A DNA stretch of 38,730 bases from Patescibacteria group bacterium (GCA_029004215.1 JAQULH010000010.1:1-38730); one strand, 5' to 3'. Shown: positions 6,184 through 13,338, counted from the first letter of the stretch. Made by a program: numbers and translations. Notes: generated by a model from the sequence alone, not told the origin.

Positions 6184-6255
6184 CGCCGCGAGCAGAGCGT
6201 CGTTGGCAAAGATCTACCAAAGGACACTGCTCACGGCGGGAATAACCGCGATAAA
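6184..6255 (+). promoter_or_regulatory. Second copy of the structured leader, related to 5813-5955
   Basis: CGCCGCGAGCAG (6184-6195) pairs with CTGCTCACGGCG (6227-6238), 11 of 12 positions. This echoes the closing stem at 5821, but with GCAG/CTGC where the first has GGAA/TTCC, so pairing is kept while sequence changes. The inner arm is GTC-TTGG against CCAA-GAC (6199-6225). The 3' flank again reads GGCGGGA, a few bases, then CCGCGA and an A/T-rich stretch, and GCGG/CCGC can form the alternative hairpin. It precedes the gene starting at 6267. Confidence 0.6.
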
Positions 6256-6266
6256 TTTTTCTCAAT

Positions 6267-6479
6267 ATGGGAGAAGACAAGTGCACGACCACGTGTGGGC
6301 CGGCTGAGATAGCGCCGGCGAGACGCAAGACACAGAGCGTCCGCATCCAAATGGTCGAAAACGGATTTTTAATTCATCGGGAAGGCAGCCAATACGGCAC
6401 TTTGATAGCAGGGGATCTGGATGAAGCAATGCGCTTGACCCGCCTGCAATTCCAAGAAGTAGAACCGGCTCAAGAATAA
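6267..6479 (+). CDS. Unknown small protein (70 aa)
   Basis: ATG at 6267, 12 bases past the structured leader, encodes 70 residues with two cysteines near the start (CTTTC) and then a compact stretch of alternating strands and a helix (VRIQMVENGFLIHREGSQYG, LDEAMRLTRLQFQEVE). That pattern suits a small alpha-beta domain. There is no Shine-Dalgarno sequence; the leader is AT-rich (ATAAATTTTTCTCAAT). The family is not recognised. Being the second gene behind a copy of the same RNA element, it may be co-regulated with the 57-aa protein. Confidence 0.6.
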   Translation: MGEDKCTTTCGPAEIAPARRKTQSVRIQMVENGFLIHREGSQYGTLIAGDLDEAMRLTRLQFQEVEPAQE

Positions 6480-6484
6480 AACAC

Positions 6485-6768
6485 GCGATCCCTTGGGGGT
6501 CGCACCCGCGAGACACCGCAACGTGGAGATCGGTCACAAACGAGGCCCTAGGTGACCTTAGCCTCTCTCCCCATAGTCGTTGCCTCTCGTGTGCGGCTCG
6601 TAAGAGCACGCTCGTCCCCGCCGAAAAATGCGTGGATGGAAAAGCCAAACTGATTACCGAAAACCTAGCCGTGTGTGTGAGTAGGATCAGTCCGCCGGCC
6701 ACGGAAAAGCCGAGCGGTGTATTGCGGGGAGGATGGAGGTACAAACTCGCATCCTCCCCGTGCAAAAA
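6485..6768 (+). ncRNA. Cluster of hairpins in a 310-base gene-free stretch
   Basis: No plausible gene lies between 6480 and 6790 on either strand. Structure is dense: GCGA-CCC/GGG-TCGC (6485-6503); GCAACG/CGTTGC (6518-6523 with 6578-6583) enclosing GGTCAC/GTGACC (6532-6557); GCTC-GTAA-GAGC (6596-6607) with a GNRA-type loop; CTGAT-CCTA/TAGG-ATCAG (6650-6690); CCGCCGGC/GCCG-A-GCGG (6692-6717); and a 14-pair hairpin CGGGGAGGATG-GAG/CTC-CATCCTCCCCG (6725-6760). No T tract follows the last hairpin, so it is not a normal terminator. A large noncoding RNA is the best reading; it could be contiguous with the RNA elements upstream. Confidence 0.5.
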
Positions 6769-6790
6769 ACTTTAATTCCTCTGAACAATT

Positions 6791-6949
6791 ATGAGCACTT
6801 TTTCAAAGGGTCAATCCAAGGACTACATCAAAAAGCGGAACGTCAAAAACAACAATTACCGCGATGACAATCCTTGGAAGCATACGCGACTTTACGATGG
6901 CGGGGGAGTTCTGCCGAAAAGCCGCAAATACAAGGAGAAAAAAGTATGA
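6791..6949 (+). CDS. Unknown small basic protein (52 aa)
   Basis: ATG at 6791 gives 52 residues, very rich in K, R and N (MSTFSKGQSKDYIKKRNVKN, then NPWKHTRLYDGGG), with no hydrophobic core and likely disordered. It has no Shine-Dalgarno sequence; the leader is AT-rich after the hairpin at 6725. Its stop overlaps the next start by four bases (ATGA), so the two are translated together. A nucleic-acid-binding or structural accessory role is possible but not supported by a recognised family. Confidence 0.55.
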   Translation: MSTFSKGQSKDYIKKRNVKNNNYRDDNPWKHTRLYDGGGVLPKSRKYKEKKV

Positions 6950-7116
6950 GCTGCCCACATTGCAATTACGAAAATCACGACGATTGCGTGAAGAAGGAAC
7001 GCCTGGCAGTCGTCAAAAAGGTCGAAAAGTTTGTGACTGAAAATTACAACAAACATCCGGAGGCAAAGACCATGTTTGATCAGTTGCTAACGAAACTCAA
7101 TTCCTTGGCTAAGTGA
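6946..7116 (+). CDS. Small zinc-binding protein (56 aa)
   Basis: ATG at 6946 is chosen over upstream starts because AAGGAG lies seven bases before it and because it overlaps the previous stop as ATGA. The 56 residues begin CPHCNYENHDDC, a likely metal site using C3, C6 and nearby H or C, followed by an amphipathic helical part (ERLAVVKKVEKFVTENYNKH, MFDQLLTKLNSLAK). It is the first of several consecutive cysteine-pair miniproteins. Function unknown. Confidence 0.65.
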   Translation: MSCPHCNYENHDDCVKKERLAVVKKVEKFVTENYNKHPEAKTMFDQLLTKLNSLAK

Positions 7117-7117
7117 T

Positions 7118-7339
7118 ATGAAAAAACCATGGAAGGAGCGGCACGTGTACGGCTTCACGTGCGCCAAGTGTGGACATCGCCGGCAATCGTTCCGGCGCGC
7201 TCGGGCGCGCAAGGAAGTTTGCCGACTGTGCCGGCCGCACAAGGCGGTGCCGGATAACCAAATGAGCATGTTTCAGGATCAGGATACGGAGATTGCGGAA
7301 ACGCTGAAAGATGGGTGCAAGCTTGAATACGTAAAATAA
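7118..7339 (+). CDS. Zinc-ribbon protein (73 aa)
   Basis: ATG at 7118, directly after the previous stop. It has a four-cysteine ribbon, CAKC and CRLC (residues about 15-40), embedded in an arginine-rich segment (RRQSFRRARARKEV) that should bind nucleic acid, then an acidic tail (DQDTEIAETLKDG). It lies in a run of tightly packed genes ahead of the RusA-like resolvase. Zinc ribbons with basic loops in this position often act on DNA or RNA polymerase; the precise role is not recognised. Confidence 0.65.
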   Translation: MKKPWKERHVYGFTCAKCGHRRQSFRRARARKEVCRLCRPHKAVPDNQMSMFQDQDTEIAETLKDGCKLEYVK

Positions 7340-7341
7340 AT

Positions 7342-7698
7342 ATGAAGTACACCATCTCTTTGCTTGGAGCCCCGACGGATAACAGACGCCATATCGTCAG
7401 GAGGCATACGAACCGGATGATTGACTCGAGCCAGTATCGTTCATGGAAATACGGAGCGGTTTTGCAACTTCAAAGCCAAAAACGTGGGCCAGTGCTTGTA
7501 CCCACGTTTGAGAGCCAACTTGCCTATCGCGTGAAGATTTACATGGCCAGCAAAAGGACGGACCAGATGAATTACATCAAAGGCTTGCAAGATGTTTTAA
7601 AGCATTCGGGTATCGTCGAGGACGACAAATGGATCTTTCCAATCCTTGAACCTTGTAGCATCGACAAGGTGAACCCAAGGATCGAAATCACGATATGA
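7342..7698 (+). CDS. rusA: RusA-like Holliday-junction resolvase
   Basis: A 118-residue protein with the size and layout of RusA: N-terminal strands, then the catalytic stretch KRTDQMNYIKGLQDVL (residues 71-86), GIVEDDKWI (90-98) and a final strand NPRIEITI. RusA uses three aspartates from the motif RxDLDNxxKxxxDxL and the following D-D; here D74, D84 and D94/D95 align, though the usual second aspartate of DLDN is replaced. RusA cuts four-way DNA junctions, which fits a phage that recombines through RecT and must give terminase unbranched DNA. The stop overlaps the next start by four bases. Confidence 0.75.
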   Translation: MKYTISLLGAPTDNRRHIVRRHTNRMIDSSQYRSWKYGAVLQLQSQKRGPVLVPTFESQLAYRVKIYMASKRTDQMNYIKGLQDVLKHSGIVEDDKWIFPILEPCSIDKVNPRIEITI

Positions 7699-8057
7699 GG
7701 CTTACCAGCATGCAGTTTACAACCTGGTACGCGGCATGGCTCTGTCGTAAGACCTACAGTGCGGACGGCTTGAAGGTTCTGACGGATGTCTACGAAAAAG
7801 GGAGGTTTTTTGTATTCGATTTCGAAAGGCCCAGGGATCCAAGTACTGAGGGGATCCAAAGGCTAAATACTGGAAGGAAAAGGAAAGATTTTACTAAGGG
7901 ATCATGCGCGGGCGCGGGACGGCGCGTGAGGCCGCTTACGCACGGGACACTCTACGCTTACCAGTACAAGCATTGCCGGTGCGAGGAGTGCGTGAAGACG
8001 GCCCGAGCGCACGCGAGGGCCAGGTACGCGCGGAAGAAGGGAGGTGTTGCGGTGTGA
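7695..8057 (+). CDS. Protein with C-terminal CxC-x2-C zinc motif (120 aa)
   Basis: Begins as ATGA overlapping the RusA-like gene. The first 55 residues are mixed (FTTWYAAWLCRKTYSADGLK, then GRFFVFDFERP). The last 45 carry a compact motif seen in many phage proteins: THGTLYAYQYKHCRCEECVK, then an arginine-alanine-rich helix (TARAHARARYARKKGG). The histidine plus C-x-C-x2-C suggests one zinc ion and a basic DNA-binding helix. This could be a small HNH-related or accessory DNA-binding protein; the catalytic residues of HNH nucleases are not clear, so I leave the function open. Confidence 0.65.
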   Translation: MRLTSMQFTTWYAAWLCRKTYSADGLKVLTDVYEKGRFFVFDFERPRDPSTEGIQRLNTGRKRKDFTKGSCAGAGRRVRPLTHGTLYAYQYKHCRCEECVKTARAHARARYARKKGGVAV

Positions 8058-8197
8058 GATTGATTCTAATCGTGAATTATTGGATGAGCCGCGTTGCATG
8101 CTTCCTTGGACTCCATGACTTTCAAAAGACGACTGTGCCATTTCTGTGGCGTTGTCAGCAATGTCACCGTGAATATTGGCGGTTTTTGAAGGGCTAG
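8054..8197 (+). CDS. Small cysteine-pair protein, GTG start (47 aa)
   Basis: GTG at 8054 overlaps the previous stop (GTGA) and has GGGAGG nine bases upstream, which decides the start. A later in-frame ATG at 8084 would give 37 residues. The sequence ends with a hydrophobic segment and WRCQQCHREYWRFLKG, a CxxC knuckle with a nearby histidine. Similar short proteins with a half-ribbon are common in phage operons. Function not recognised. Confidence 0.6.
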   Translation: MRLILIVNYWMSRVACFLGLHDFQKTTVPFLWRCQQCHREYWRFLKG

Positions 8198-8218
8198 TTA
8201 GACTGATATTTGAGAATT

Positions 8219-8755
8219 ATGGCGAGAAAGCAAAAAACAAAACCTAAGAAGCTCAAGAGATCAAATCCTAAGCGCGAGAGGCTGGTTAAGCTTCTCTTGG
8301 AAAATCGTGGAATTAGCGTAAGTGCAGCAATGAAAGAGGTTGGCTACTCGGACGCGTATGCAAAAAATCCGCAACAGATCACGAGCACTGATTCCTGGGA
8401 CGAACTCATGAAGAAGCATTTACCGGACGAGAAACTGGCTAAAGCCCACGAAGCCTTGCTTACTTCCAAACACGTTGAGCGTCTTGTCGTCCATGCTGGC
8501 ACGCCGGATGAGGATCTTGCGGATATGCTCAAAGAAGCGAACTGCACCCTGAAAAAGATTTATATCTTCATGGGCGAGAAACACGTTCTGTTTTGGGCGC
8601 CGAATGATAAAGCCCGCGAGGCGGCCGTGGACATGGGGTATAAACTCAAGGGCCGCTATACATCAAGAATTAAGATCGAACGGAGCTTGTCTGACCTCAC
8701 TGACGAGGAATTGGACCAGCTCTTGGACGAGGAAGCTAAAAAAATTGCTAAGTAG
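8219..8755 (+). CDS. terS: Probable terminase small subunit
   Basis: ATG at 8219 (no clear Shine-Dalgarno) gives 178 residues. A lysine-rich N-terminus is followed by a helix-turn-helix of the terminase-small-subunit type: LVKLLLENRGISVSAAMKEV, GYSDAYAKNPQQI (residues 22-54), the usual AMKxxGYS...A..NP pattern. A middle domain and an acidic C-terminal helix follow (SDLTDEELDQLLDEEAKKI), as expected for a subunit that binds the large terminase. Small terminases recognise the packaging site and regulate the motor. It lies four genes ahead of the large subunit, which supports the call. Confidence 0.75.
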   Translation: MARKQKTKPKKLKRSNPKRERLVKLLLENRGISVSAAMKEVGYSDAYAKNPQQITSTDSWDELMKKHLPDEKLAKAHEALLTSKHVERLVVHAGTPDEDLADMLKEANCTLKKIYIFMGEKHVLFWAPNDKAREAAVDMGYKLKGRYTSRIKIERSLSDLTDEELDQLLDEEAKKIAK

Positions 8756-8756
8756 T

Positions 8757-8915
8757 ATGGCTCTTAATCAAAAAGACTTGCGCATTAAAAAACTTTGGGA
8801 GAAGGGCATCCGTTCTATCGGCGAGATCGCGCGCAAGGTCGGGTATGGCGGGGCCATGGAGGAGGGAGTACGTCGGGTCGAGGAGGGACTAAAAAGGTTG
8901 GGAATTAAGAAATAA
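8757..8915 (+). CDS. Small helix-turn-helix protein (52 aa)
   Basis: ATG at 8757, one base after the terminase small-subunit stop. The 52 residues are nearly all one DNA-binding fold: MALNQKDLRIKKLWEKGIRS, then IGEIARKVGYGG, then a basic helix. This resembles Sigma-70-region-4 or GcrA-type helix-turn-helix motifs (an opening helix, IGEIARKVG as the turn). It may regulate late genes or assist terminase at the packaging site. The DNA-binding fold is fairly clear; the target is unknown. Confidence 0.6.
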   Translation: MALNQKDLRIKKLWEKGIRSIGEIARKVGYGGAMEEGVRRVEEGLKRLGIKK

Positions 8916-8920
8916 ATCTT

Positions 8921-9100
8921 ATGAGTAATGACTTTAAAGACGATTTCGTGATCGGGATACTGGCCTTAATTGTCGTAGTGGGTGTCGCATTAATTGCCAG
9001 CTACTTTGAGATGCGATCGTTTAACCGATGCACCGGAAGCCACGCAAGCTATTCCGATACCTTATTCACTGAATTAAGGGTCATGGAGTGTAAGAATTAA
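8921..9100 (+). CDS. Small single-pass membrane protein (59 aa)
   Basis: ATG at 8921 encodes 59 residues: a short acidic start, a strong hydrophobic helix (FVIGILALIVVVGVALIASYF, residues 9-29), then a polar tail with two cysteines (C37, C57) that could form a disulphide outside the membrane. There is no Shine-Dalgarno sequence. One membrane pass with an exported tail resembles small superinfection-exclusion or lysis accessory proteins, but location between terminase genes gives no firm hint. Confidence 0.6.
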   Translation: MSNDFKDDFVIGILALIVVVGVALIASYFEMRSFNRCTGSHASYSDTLFTELRVMECKN

Positions 9101-9110
9101 TTTATTTTTT

Positions 9111-9392
9111 ATGAAACCATCAACAGAGATTTTAAAGGCTATAGGTGTACGCCTAAGCAACGATTACGAGAAGGTCTTATCTGATTTTCCAATTGGCAGG
9201 CCAGTTGTCATGAATGGGATTAACGCCGTGGTCATTGCCCATCAAGAACAAGATATCTTCGGGTCCAAGTGTCTGTTTGTCACGATCCGCGCCGTGAATG
9301 GAGACGGCATGACAATCGACCCGTATTTCTGGGATTTGACCTATGCAGGCGAACCTTCGCAAGCTCAAAGAGGAAAAGGCAAGAAGGCTTAG
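9111..9392 (+). CDS. Unknown protein overlapping the terminase start (93 aa)
   Basis: ATG at 9111 follows a typical AT-rich leader of this phage (AATTAATTTATTTTTT). The 93 residues form a small beta-rich domain (PVVMNGINAVVIAHQEQD, CLFVTIRAVNGDG) with a basic glycine-lysine end. The last 50 bases overlap the large terminase in another frame. No family recognised. Overlap with terL suggests coupled translation. Confidence 0.55.
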   Translation: MKPSTEILKAIGVRLSNDYEKVLSDFPIGRPVVMNGINAVVIAHQEQDIFGSKCLFVTIRAVNGDGMTIDPYFWDLTYAGEPSQAQRGKGKKA

Positions 9393-10785
9393 AGACGAGA
9401 AGTACCGCTTCTTTGAACCAACTGGAAAGGGGGAGGAGTTTGTTAATGCCGTAGGATCCGGTGAAAACTTCATCTCCCTTTTTTCGGCCGCAAACGGAGT
9501 GGGAAAAACAACGCTGTCAGTAAACATGCTGGCGCATTTGTTTTGGCCCATGGGCAATCAATATTTCCAGCAACCCCTTTGGCAAAAGTGGCCTTATCTC
9601 AAGAAGGGGCGCATCGTGTCTGATCCCACGACGATCACGGAAGCCTTGATCCCGGAGTTGAAGAAGTGGTTTCCAGCCGGCCGCTATACCACACAGAATT
9701 GTAAAAAGTCATACGAGTATCGCTGGATCACGGACACGGGCTTTGAGTTCGATATCATGTCTTATGAGCAGGACGTTAAGGAGTTCGAGTCTGCAAATTT
9801 AGGATGGGTGATGCTTGATGAACCGCCGCCCGAGCCTATCTACAAGGCTTGTATTTCGCGTCTACGCAAGGGCGGGGTACTCTTTATGACTTTCACGCCT
9901 CTGACCGGCTGCGCCTGGGTTTACGATACGATCATTGCTCACCCAGAAAGGGACTTCGGCAAAGTGTTCTATCTTGAAGCTGATGTGTGGAGCGCAGTTA
10001 AGGGAGTGGGCGTTCGCGGCTTTTTGGAAAAAGAAAACGTGGAGAAGATGATCGCCAACTATTCCGAGGAAGACAAACAGGCTCGTATTTATGGCAAGTT
10101 CCAACACCTGACCGGTTTGATATTCAAGCAATTCAGTCGCAAGATTCACGTGATCAGGCCGTTTACGGTCACGATGAAAGATTTTTGTGTGCTCGAGCTA
10201 CTGGATCCGCACCCGCGCAATCCTGACGCTCTGATGTGGCTCGCGGTAGATCGCAAGGGCAACAAATACGTGGTTGATGAGCTGTTTATCAAGGTCAATT
10301 CAGATCAGGAATTAGCCGAGCGCATCAAAGCCAAATCTACGAATTACCGCATTACGCATCGATTCGCCGATCCGTCCGCTTTCGTGGCCAACCAGCACGA
10401 CGGGGACAAGCCCGAAAAAACCCTGGCCGAAAAGCTGGCTAAGTTTGGTCTGCATTACGCCGAGGCGTCCAAGCAAAGAACCATGTCGGACCGGCGCATT
10501 AAGGACGCCCTGGACTACCAAATGGTCGGGGACAACATGCTTAAGGCGCCGGAATTGTTTATTTTTGACACCTGCGAGCGGACGCAATTCGAGTTTGAGC
10601 ATTACCGTTGGCAGGAATGGACCGGCCGGCAGGTGGATTTTCATAACTCCAAGGAAAAACCTATCGACAAAGACGACCACATGATCGAAAACCTTGGTCG
10701 TGGTTTGATCTTTGAGCCTCGCTTTGTGGAGATGCCGAGCATGGATACGGGTTTATTCACACCCCCGTCATTAGACCCCTATTAG
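9343..10785 (+). CDS. terL: Terminase large subunit
   Basis: A 480-residue DNA-packaging motor with an N-terminal ATPase and C-terminal RNase-H-like nuclease. Walker A is AANGVGKT (residues 49-56), Walker B WVMLDEPPP (155-163), and the coupling stretch is MTFTPLTG. The nuclease has LLDPHPRNPDALMWLAVDR and VDELF as its first acidic strand, RFADPS as the second, and KDDHMIENLGR near the end as the third. The size is typical. It packages phage DNA into the procapsid through the portal encoded next. The start ATG lies inside the previous gene, with GGATTTGACCT rather than a strong Shine-Dalgarno sequence upstream. Confidence 0.93.
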   Translation: MQANLRKLKEEKARRLRDEKYRFFEPTGKGEEFVNAVGSGENFISLFSAANGVGKTTLSVNMLAHLFWPMGNQYFQQPLWQKWPYLKKGRIVSDPTTITEALIPELKKWFPAGRYTTQNCKKSYEYRWITDTGFEFDIMSYEQDVKEFESANLGWVMLDEPPPEPIYKACISRLRKGGVLFMTFTPLTGCAWVYDTIIAHPERDFGKVFYLEADVWSAVKGVGVRGFLEKENVEKMIANYSEEDKQARIYGKFQHLTGLIFKQFSRKIHVIRPFTVTMKDFCVLELLDPHPRNPDALMWLAVDRKGNKYVVDELFIKVNSDQELAERIKAKSTNYRITHRFADPSAFVANQHDGDKPEKTLAEKLAKFGLHYAEASKQRTMSDRRIKDALDYQMVGDNMLKAPELFIFDTCERTQFEFEHYRWQEWTGRQVDFHNSKEKPIDKDDHMIENLGRGLIFEPRFVEMPSMDTGLFTPPSLDPY

Positions 10786-10817
10786 ACGGCTTGTTAGAAA
10801 GATATTAGTGAAAATCT

Positions 10818-12746
10818 ATGCCGAAGGCCAAAGTGACAAAGGAAAAAGACAAAGCGGCCGAGGAGACCTCGAGCAAGAAGGCTGACCGAAATTACAAGGA
10901 ACTGATTGATCAGGTCGTGACCGAGTACAAGGAGGCTATTGAGTACATTCGACCCAAGTGGGACAAGTGGAAAACTCGCTTGGCGTTGTATAACAACCAA
11001 AAACGTGACTCTACGGCAGTGGGTGATCCATTGCTTTTTACGATCCACCAAACTGTCCTGGCCTCGCTTTACGATGACCGCCTAACCGTGAACTTTGGCG
11101 GACGCGAAGAAGGGGATGAGGATGCGGAGGAAAATTTGAATGCCCTGGCCGAGTATGATTACGAAGACATGGGCAAGGATGAAGTCGATTACGAATGGGA
11201 TTGGGATGCGTCGTTCTTTGGCCGCGGCGTCCTGCTATTCATGGAGTATGATCGCAAGACGTACACGCCAATTCCGGAAGTCGTTGATATCATGACTTTT
11301 TTGCGTGATCCCAAAGCCAAGTCAATTAACGGCGATAAGCGGGGCAGGGGAGCTTGCAGGTTTTTTGGCCGCGAGATCCGGTTGACCAAGGACGAGATGA
11401 AAGCCAGGAACAAGAGCAAGTCAGAGGTTTATTTCAATATTGGTCAAATCAAATCAGGTTCAGGCGAGAGTGAGATCGATCAGAATCGAAAGGCCAGGCA
11501 AGAGGCTCAGGGCTATACCGTGCAGCCCGAATCGAGCATTAAGGGCGATAACAAGGATTACCGGATCCTTGAGTGGTTTACGCATTACGATGGCAAAAAG
11601 GTTTTAGTTTCTTTAGCCAATGACAATAAAGTGGTCATTCGCTATCAGGAGCTTGAGGATGATGTCTGGCCGGCCGTAGATCGTACTCTGTATCCCGTAT
11701 CCCATGATTGGGATGGCGTGACAGTTCCGGATCTGGTAGAGGATAAACAACGCGCCCGGGCCAGAATGCAGAATTTTGGTTTGAAGACTGTAGAGGCTGG
11801 GCTATATTCGGCTTACACTTACAACCAGAATAAGATAACCAATAAAAAGCATCTCAACTTTGAACAAAATAAGTTCATTCCCATTGATGGTGATCCGAAC
11901 GGGATATTTGCTGAGGTGCCGCGCTCACATTTGGGCGCGGATGTTGGCTGGATCATGCAACTCTTGGATACCGGCGCGCAGAAGGCCACGGCAACGCCCG
12001 ACATTCAACAGGGCGCGACTTCTTCCGAGCGAAGGACAGCCACGGAGATCGGAGTCATTGCTCAAAAAGTGGATACTCGCTACTCATTGTCGGCCAAGAT
12101 TTTCGGTTGGTCTGAAAAGAGATTTTGGAGGCAGTGGTACAAGCTCTACAAAAAGCATTTCCATGAAAAGATTGACGAAAAAGTCATTCGCATTGTCGGA
12201 TCAGGCGGTCCACGCTGGCGCAAGTTGACCAGGGAGAATTTGATTTTGAATACTGACCCGGATATCAAGATCGAAAGTAAGGTCATTAGCGAGGCCAAGC
12301 GCGTACAAGAGCTCCAGGCTTTCATTAATTTTGGCAAGATGGCCATGGCCGAACCAGAGTCAAACCGTCGCTTTATTTTGAAGCGCATGGGCAAGCTGTC
12401 CGGTTTACGACGCGACGAGATCGATATGGCCTTGCCCAAGACCACGCATGAGCTTGACGCAGAGAGTGAAAATGAATCGCTGGACAATAACAAGCTTGAG
12501 GAGGTTTTAATCACGGACGATCACCAGGCGCATTTGATCATCCACGAGAAAGCAGCCGACACGCCGGCGCGCAAGGCTCACGTCAATGCCCACATTAAGG
12601 CTATGCGCGTCAAAAATTTGAATCCTGCGCTTGTGCCGCCGTCTCAGTCTGAAACCCCTATTCCAGGCCAAAACCAGCCCTCTACGCCCATGCCAAGACC
12701 TGCTATGGCTCCGGCAATGGGTGGAGGCGCGCCTTTAATGCAGTGA
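10818..12746 (+). CDS. Portal protein
   Basis: A 642-residue protein directly after terL, as in most tailed phages. It has an acidic-basic N-terminal arm, an alpha-beta core including YIRPKWDKWKTRLALYNN and VGDPLLFTIHQTVLASLYDD, a long helical stem and crown with SERRTATEIGVIAQKVDTRY and FGWSEKRFWRQWYKLYKKHF, then a proline-methionine-rich tail. The large size fits portal proteins of short-tailed phages of the P22 and N4-like groups. The dodecamer forms the DNA gate at one capsid vertex and docks terminase and tail. Assignment rests on order, size and the stem pattern. Confidence 0.85.
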   Translation: MPKAKVTKEKDKAAEETSSKKADRNYKELIDQVVTEYKEAIEYIRPKWDKWKTRLALYNNQKRDSTAVGDPLLFTIHQTVLASLYDDRLTVNFGGREEGDEDAEENLNALAEYDYEDMGKDEVDYEWDWDASFFGRGVLLFMEYDRKTYTPIPEVVDIMTFLRDPKAKSINGDKRGRGACRFFGREIRLTKDEMKARNKSKSEVYFNIGQIKSGSGESEIDQNRKARQEAQGYTVQPESSIKGDNKDYRILEWFTHYDGKKVLVSLANDNKVVIRYQELEDDVWPAVDRTLYPVSHDWDGVTVPDLVEDKQRARARMQNFGLKTVEAGLYSAYTYNQNKITNKKHLNFEQNKFIPIDGDPNGIFAEVPRSHLGADVGWIMQLLDTGAQKATATPDIQQGATSSERRTATEIGVIAQKVDTRYSLSAKIFGWSEKRFWRQWYKLYKKHFHEKIDEKVIRIVGSGGPRWRKLTRENLILNTDPDIKIESKVISEAKRVQELQAFINFGKMAMAEPESNRRFILKRMGKLSGLRRDEIDMALPKTTHELDAESENESLDNNKLEEVLITDDHQAHLIIHEKAADTPARKAHVNAHIKAMRVKNLNPALVPPSQSETPIPGQNQPSTPMPRPAMAPAMGGGAPLMQ

Positions 12747-12747
12747 T

Positions 12748-13101
12748 ATGCCTAAGAAGAAGCCCAGTGTAAAAAAGAAGAAGGTCCGAAAGGTTGAAGT
12801 CGCGGCTGTACCGAATGGCAATCTCTTACCTTTGAATGAAACCAGTCCGGACGAGATCGTATCTGATCTTCAATGTCTGGTTGCGTCAGCCGGCTGGAAA
12901 CGCCTCAAGCAGTTCATCCAAAGACAGGTGGATGAGTGGACCGAAAGGGTTGATAACGAGGAGTTTACGGACATGCACGTGTTCAACCAGGTCAGGGCCG
13001 AAAGAAATATCTACAGGTCCCTATTGTCCCTGCCAGAACGGCACATTAGGCTGATATTAGAGAAACCACAGGCTGAGAATTTGGATCCGTATCCCACGTA
13101 G
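12748..13101 (+). CDS. Unknown protein between portal and scaffold (117 aa)
   Basis: ATG at 12748, one base after the portal stop. The start is very lysine-rich (PKKKPSVKKKKVRKVEV), then a helical domain of about 70 residues (SDLQCLVASAGWKRLKQFIQ, VFNQVRAERNIYRSLLSLPE) ends in a proline-rich tail. The pattern suits a small helical virion-assembly protein; similar-sized genes often lie here. No family recognised. A structured RNA leader and terminator follow immediately, so this gene closes its transcription unit. Confidence 0.6.
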   Translation: MPKKKPSVKKKKVRKVEVAAVPNGNLLPLNETSPDEIVSDLQCLVASAGWKRLKQFIQRQVDEWTERVDNEEFTDMHVFNQVRAERNIYRSLLSLPERHIRLILEKPQAENLDPYPT

Positions 13102-13118
13102 CTTTGACAATCAAACAC

Positions 13119-13209
13119 TCGAACTTGCCAAGGTGGTAGCCCGTTTCGGGCCGCCGCGATGATTTGAATACTCACAATCATTTTCTCAATATCTTACTGG
13201 CAGGTTCGA
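13119..13209 (+). promoter_or_regulatory. Three-way-junction RNA element ahead of the capsid operon
   Basis: TCGAACTTGCCA (13119-13130) pairs with TGGCAGGTTCGA (13198-13209) in 12 pairs with one G-U. Inside are GGTG-GCCCG/CGGGC-CGCC (13132-13155) and ATGATT/AATCAT (13159-13181). A strong terminator follows 18 bases later. An aptamer-like junction then a terminator ahead of a gene block is the layout of a riboswitch or attenuator. It may set how much transcription passes from the portal unit into scaffold and capsid genes. The ligand, if any, is unknown. Confidence 0.55.
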
Positions 13210-13227
13210 TGTTGAGAACGCGGCCTA

Positions 13228-13257
13228 AAAGGGACTATCACACGATAGTCCCTTTTT
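13228..13257 (+). terminator. Strong intrinsic terminator before the scaffold gene
   Basis: AAAGGGACTATC pairs with GATAGTCCCTTT (12 perfect pairs, ACAC loop) and runs into TT. A second small hairpin, CGTATC-GCAA-GATACG with a GNRA loop, follows at 13259-13274. Transcription of the scaffold-capsid block must read through this or begin after it; the 64 bases from 13275 to the ATG show no consensus promoter. Confidence 0.85.
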
Positions 13258-13338
13258 CCGTATCGCAAGATACGAGATTACCCACGAACACAGGTTTTTC
13301 GCCATTTTCCTGCAAGTAGTGCGTACAAAAATTAATTT

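Noticed and set aside
6725-6760. Strong hairpin as an intrinsic terminator
   Set aside because: No T tract follows on either strand; A-rich sequence follows on the plus strand.
6262-6765. 167-residue minus-strand frame over the hairpin cluster
   Set aside because: Low-quality composition, opposite to neighbours, and explained by the GC-rich structured region and the 70-aa gene.
13131-13145. AAGGTGGTAGCCCG resembles the T-box signature ahead of a terminator
   Set aside because: It lies in a local hairpin about 85 bases before the terminator, not in an antiterminator overlapping it, and the downstream gene is a scaffold, not an amino-acid gene.
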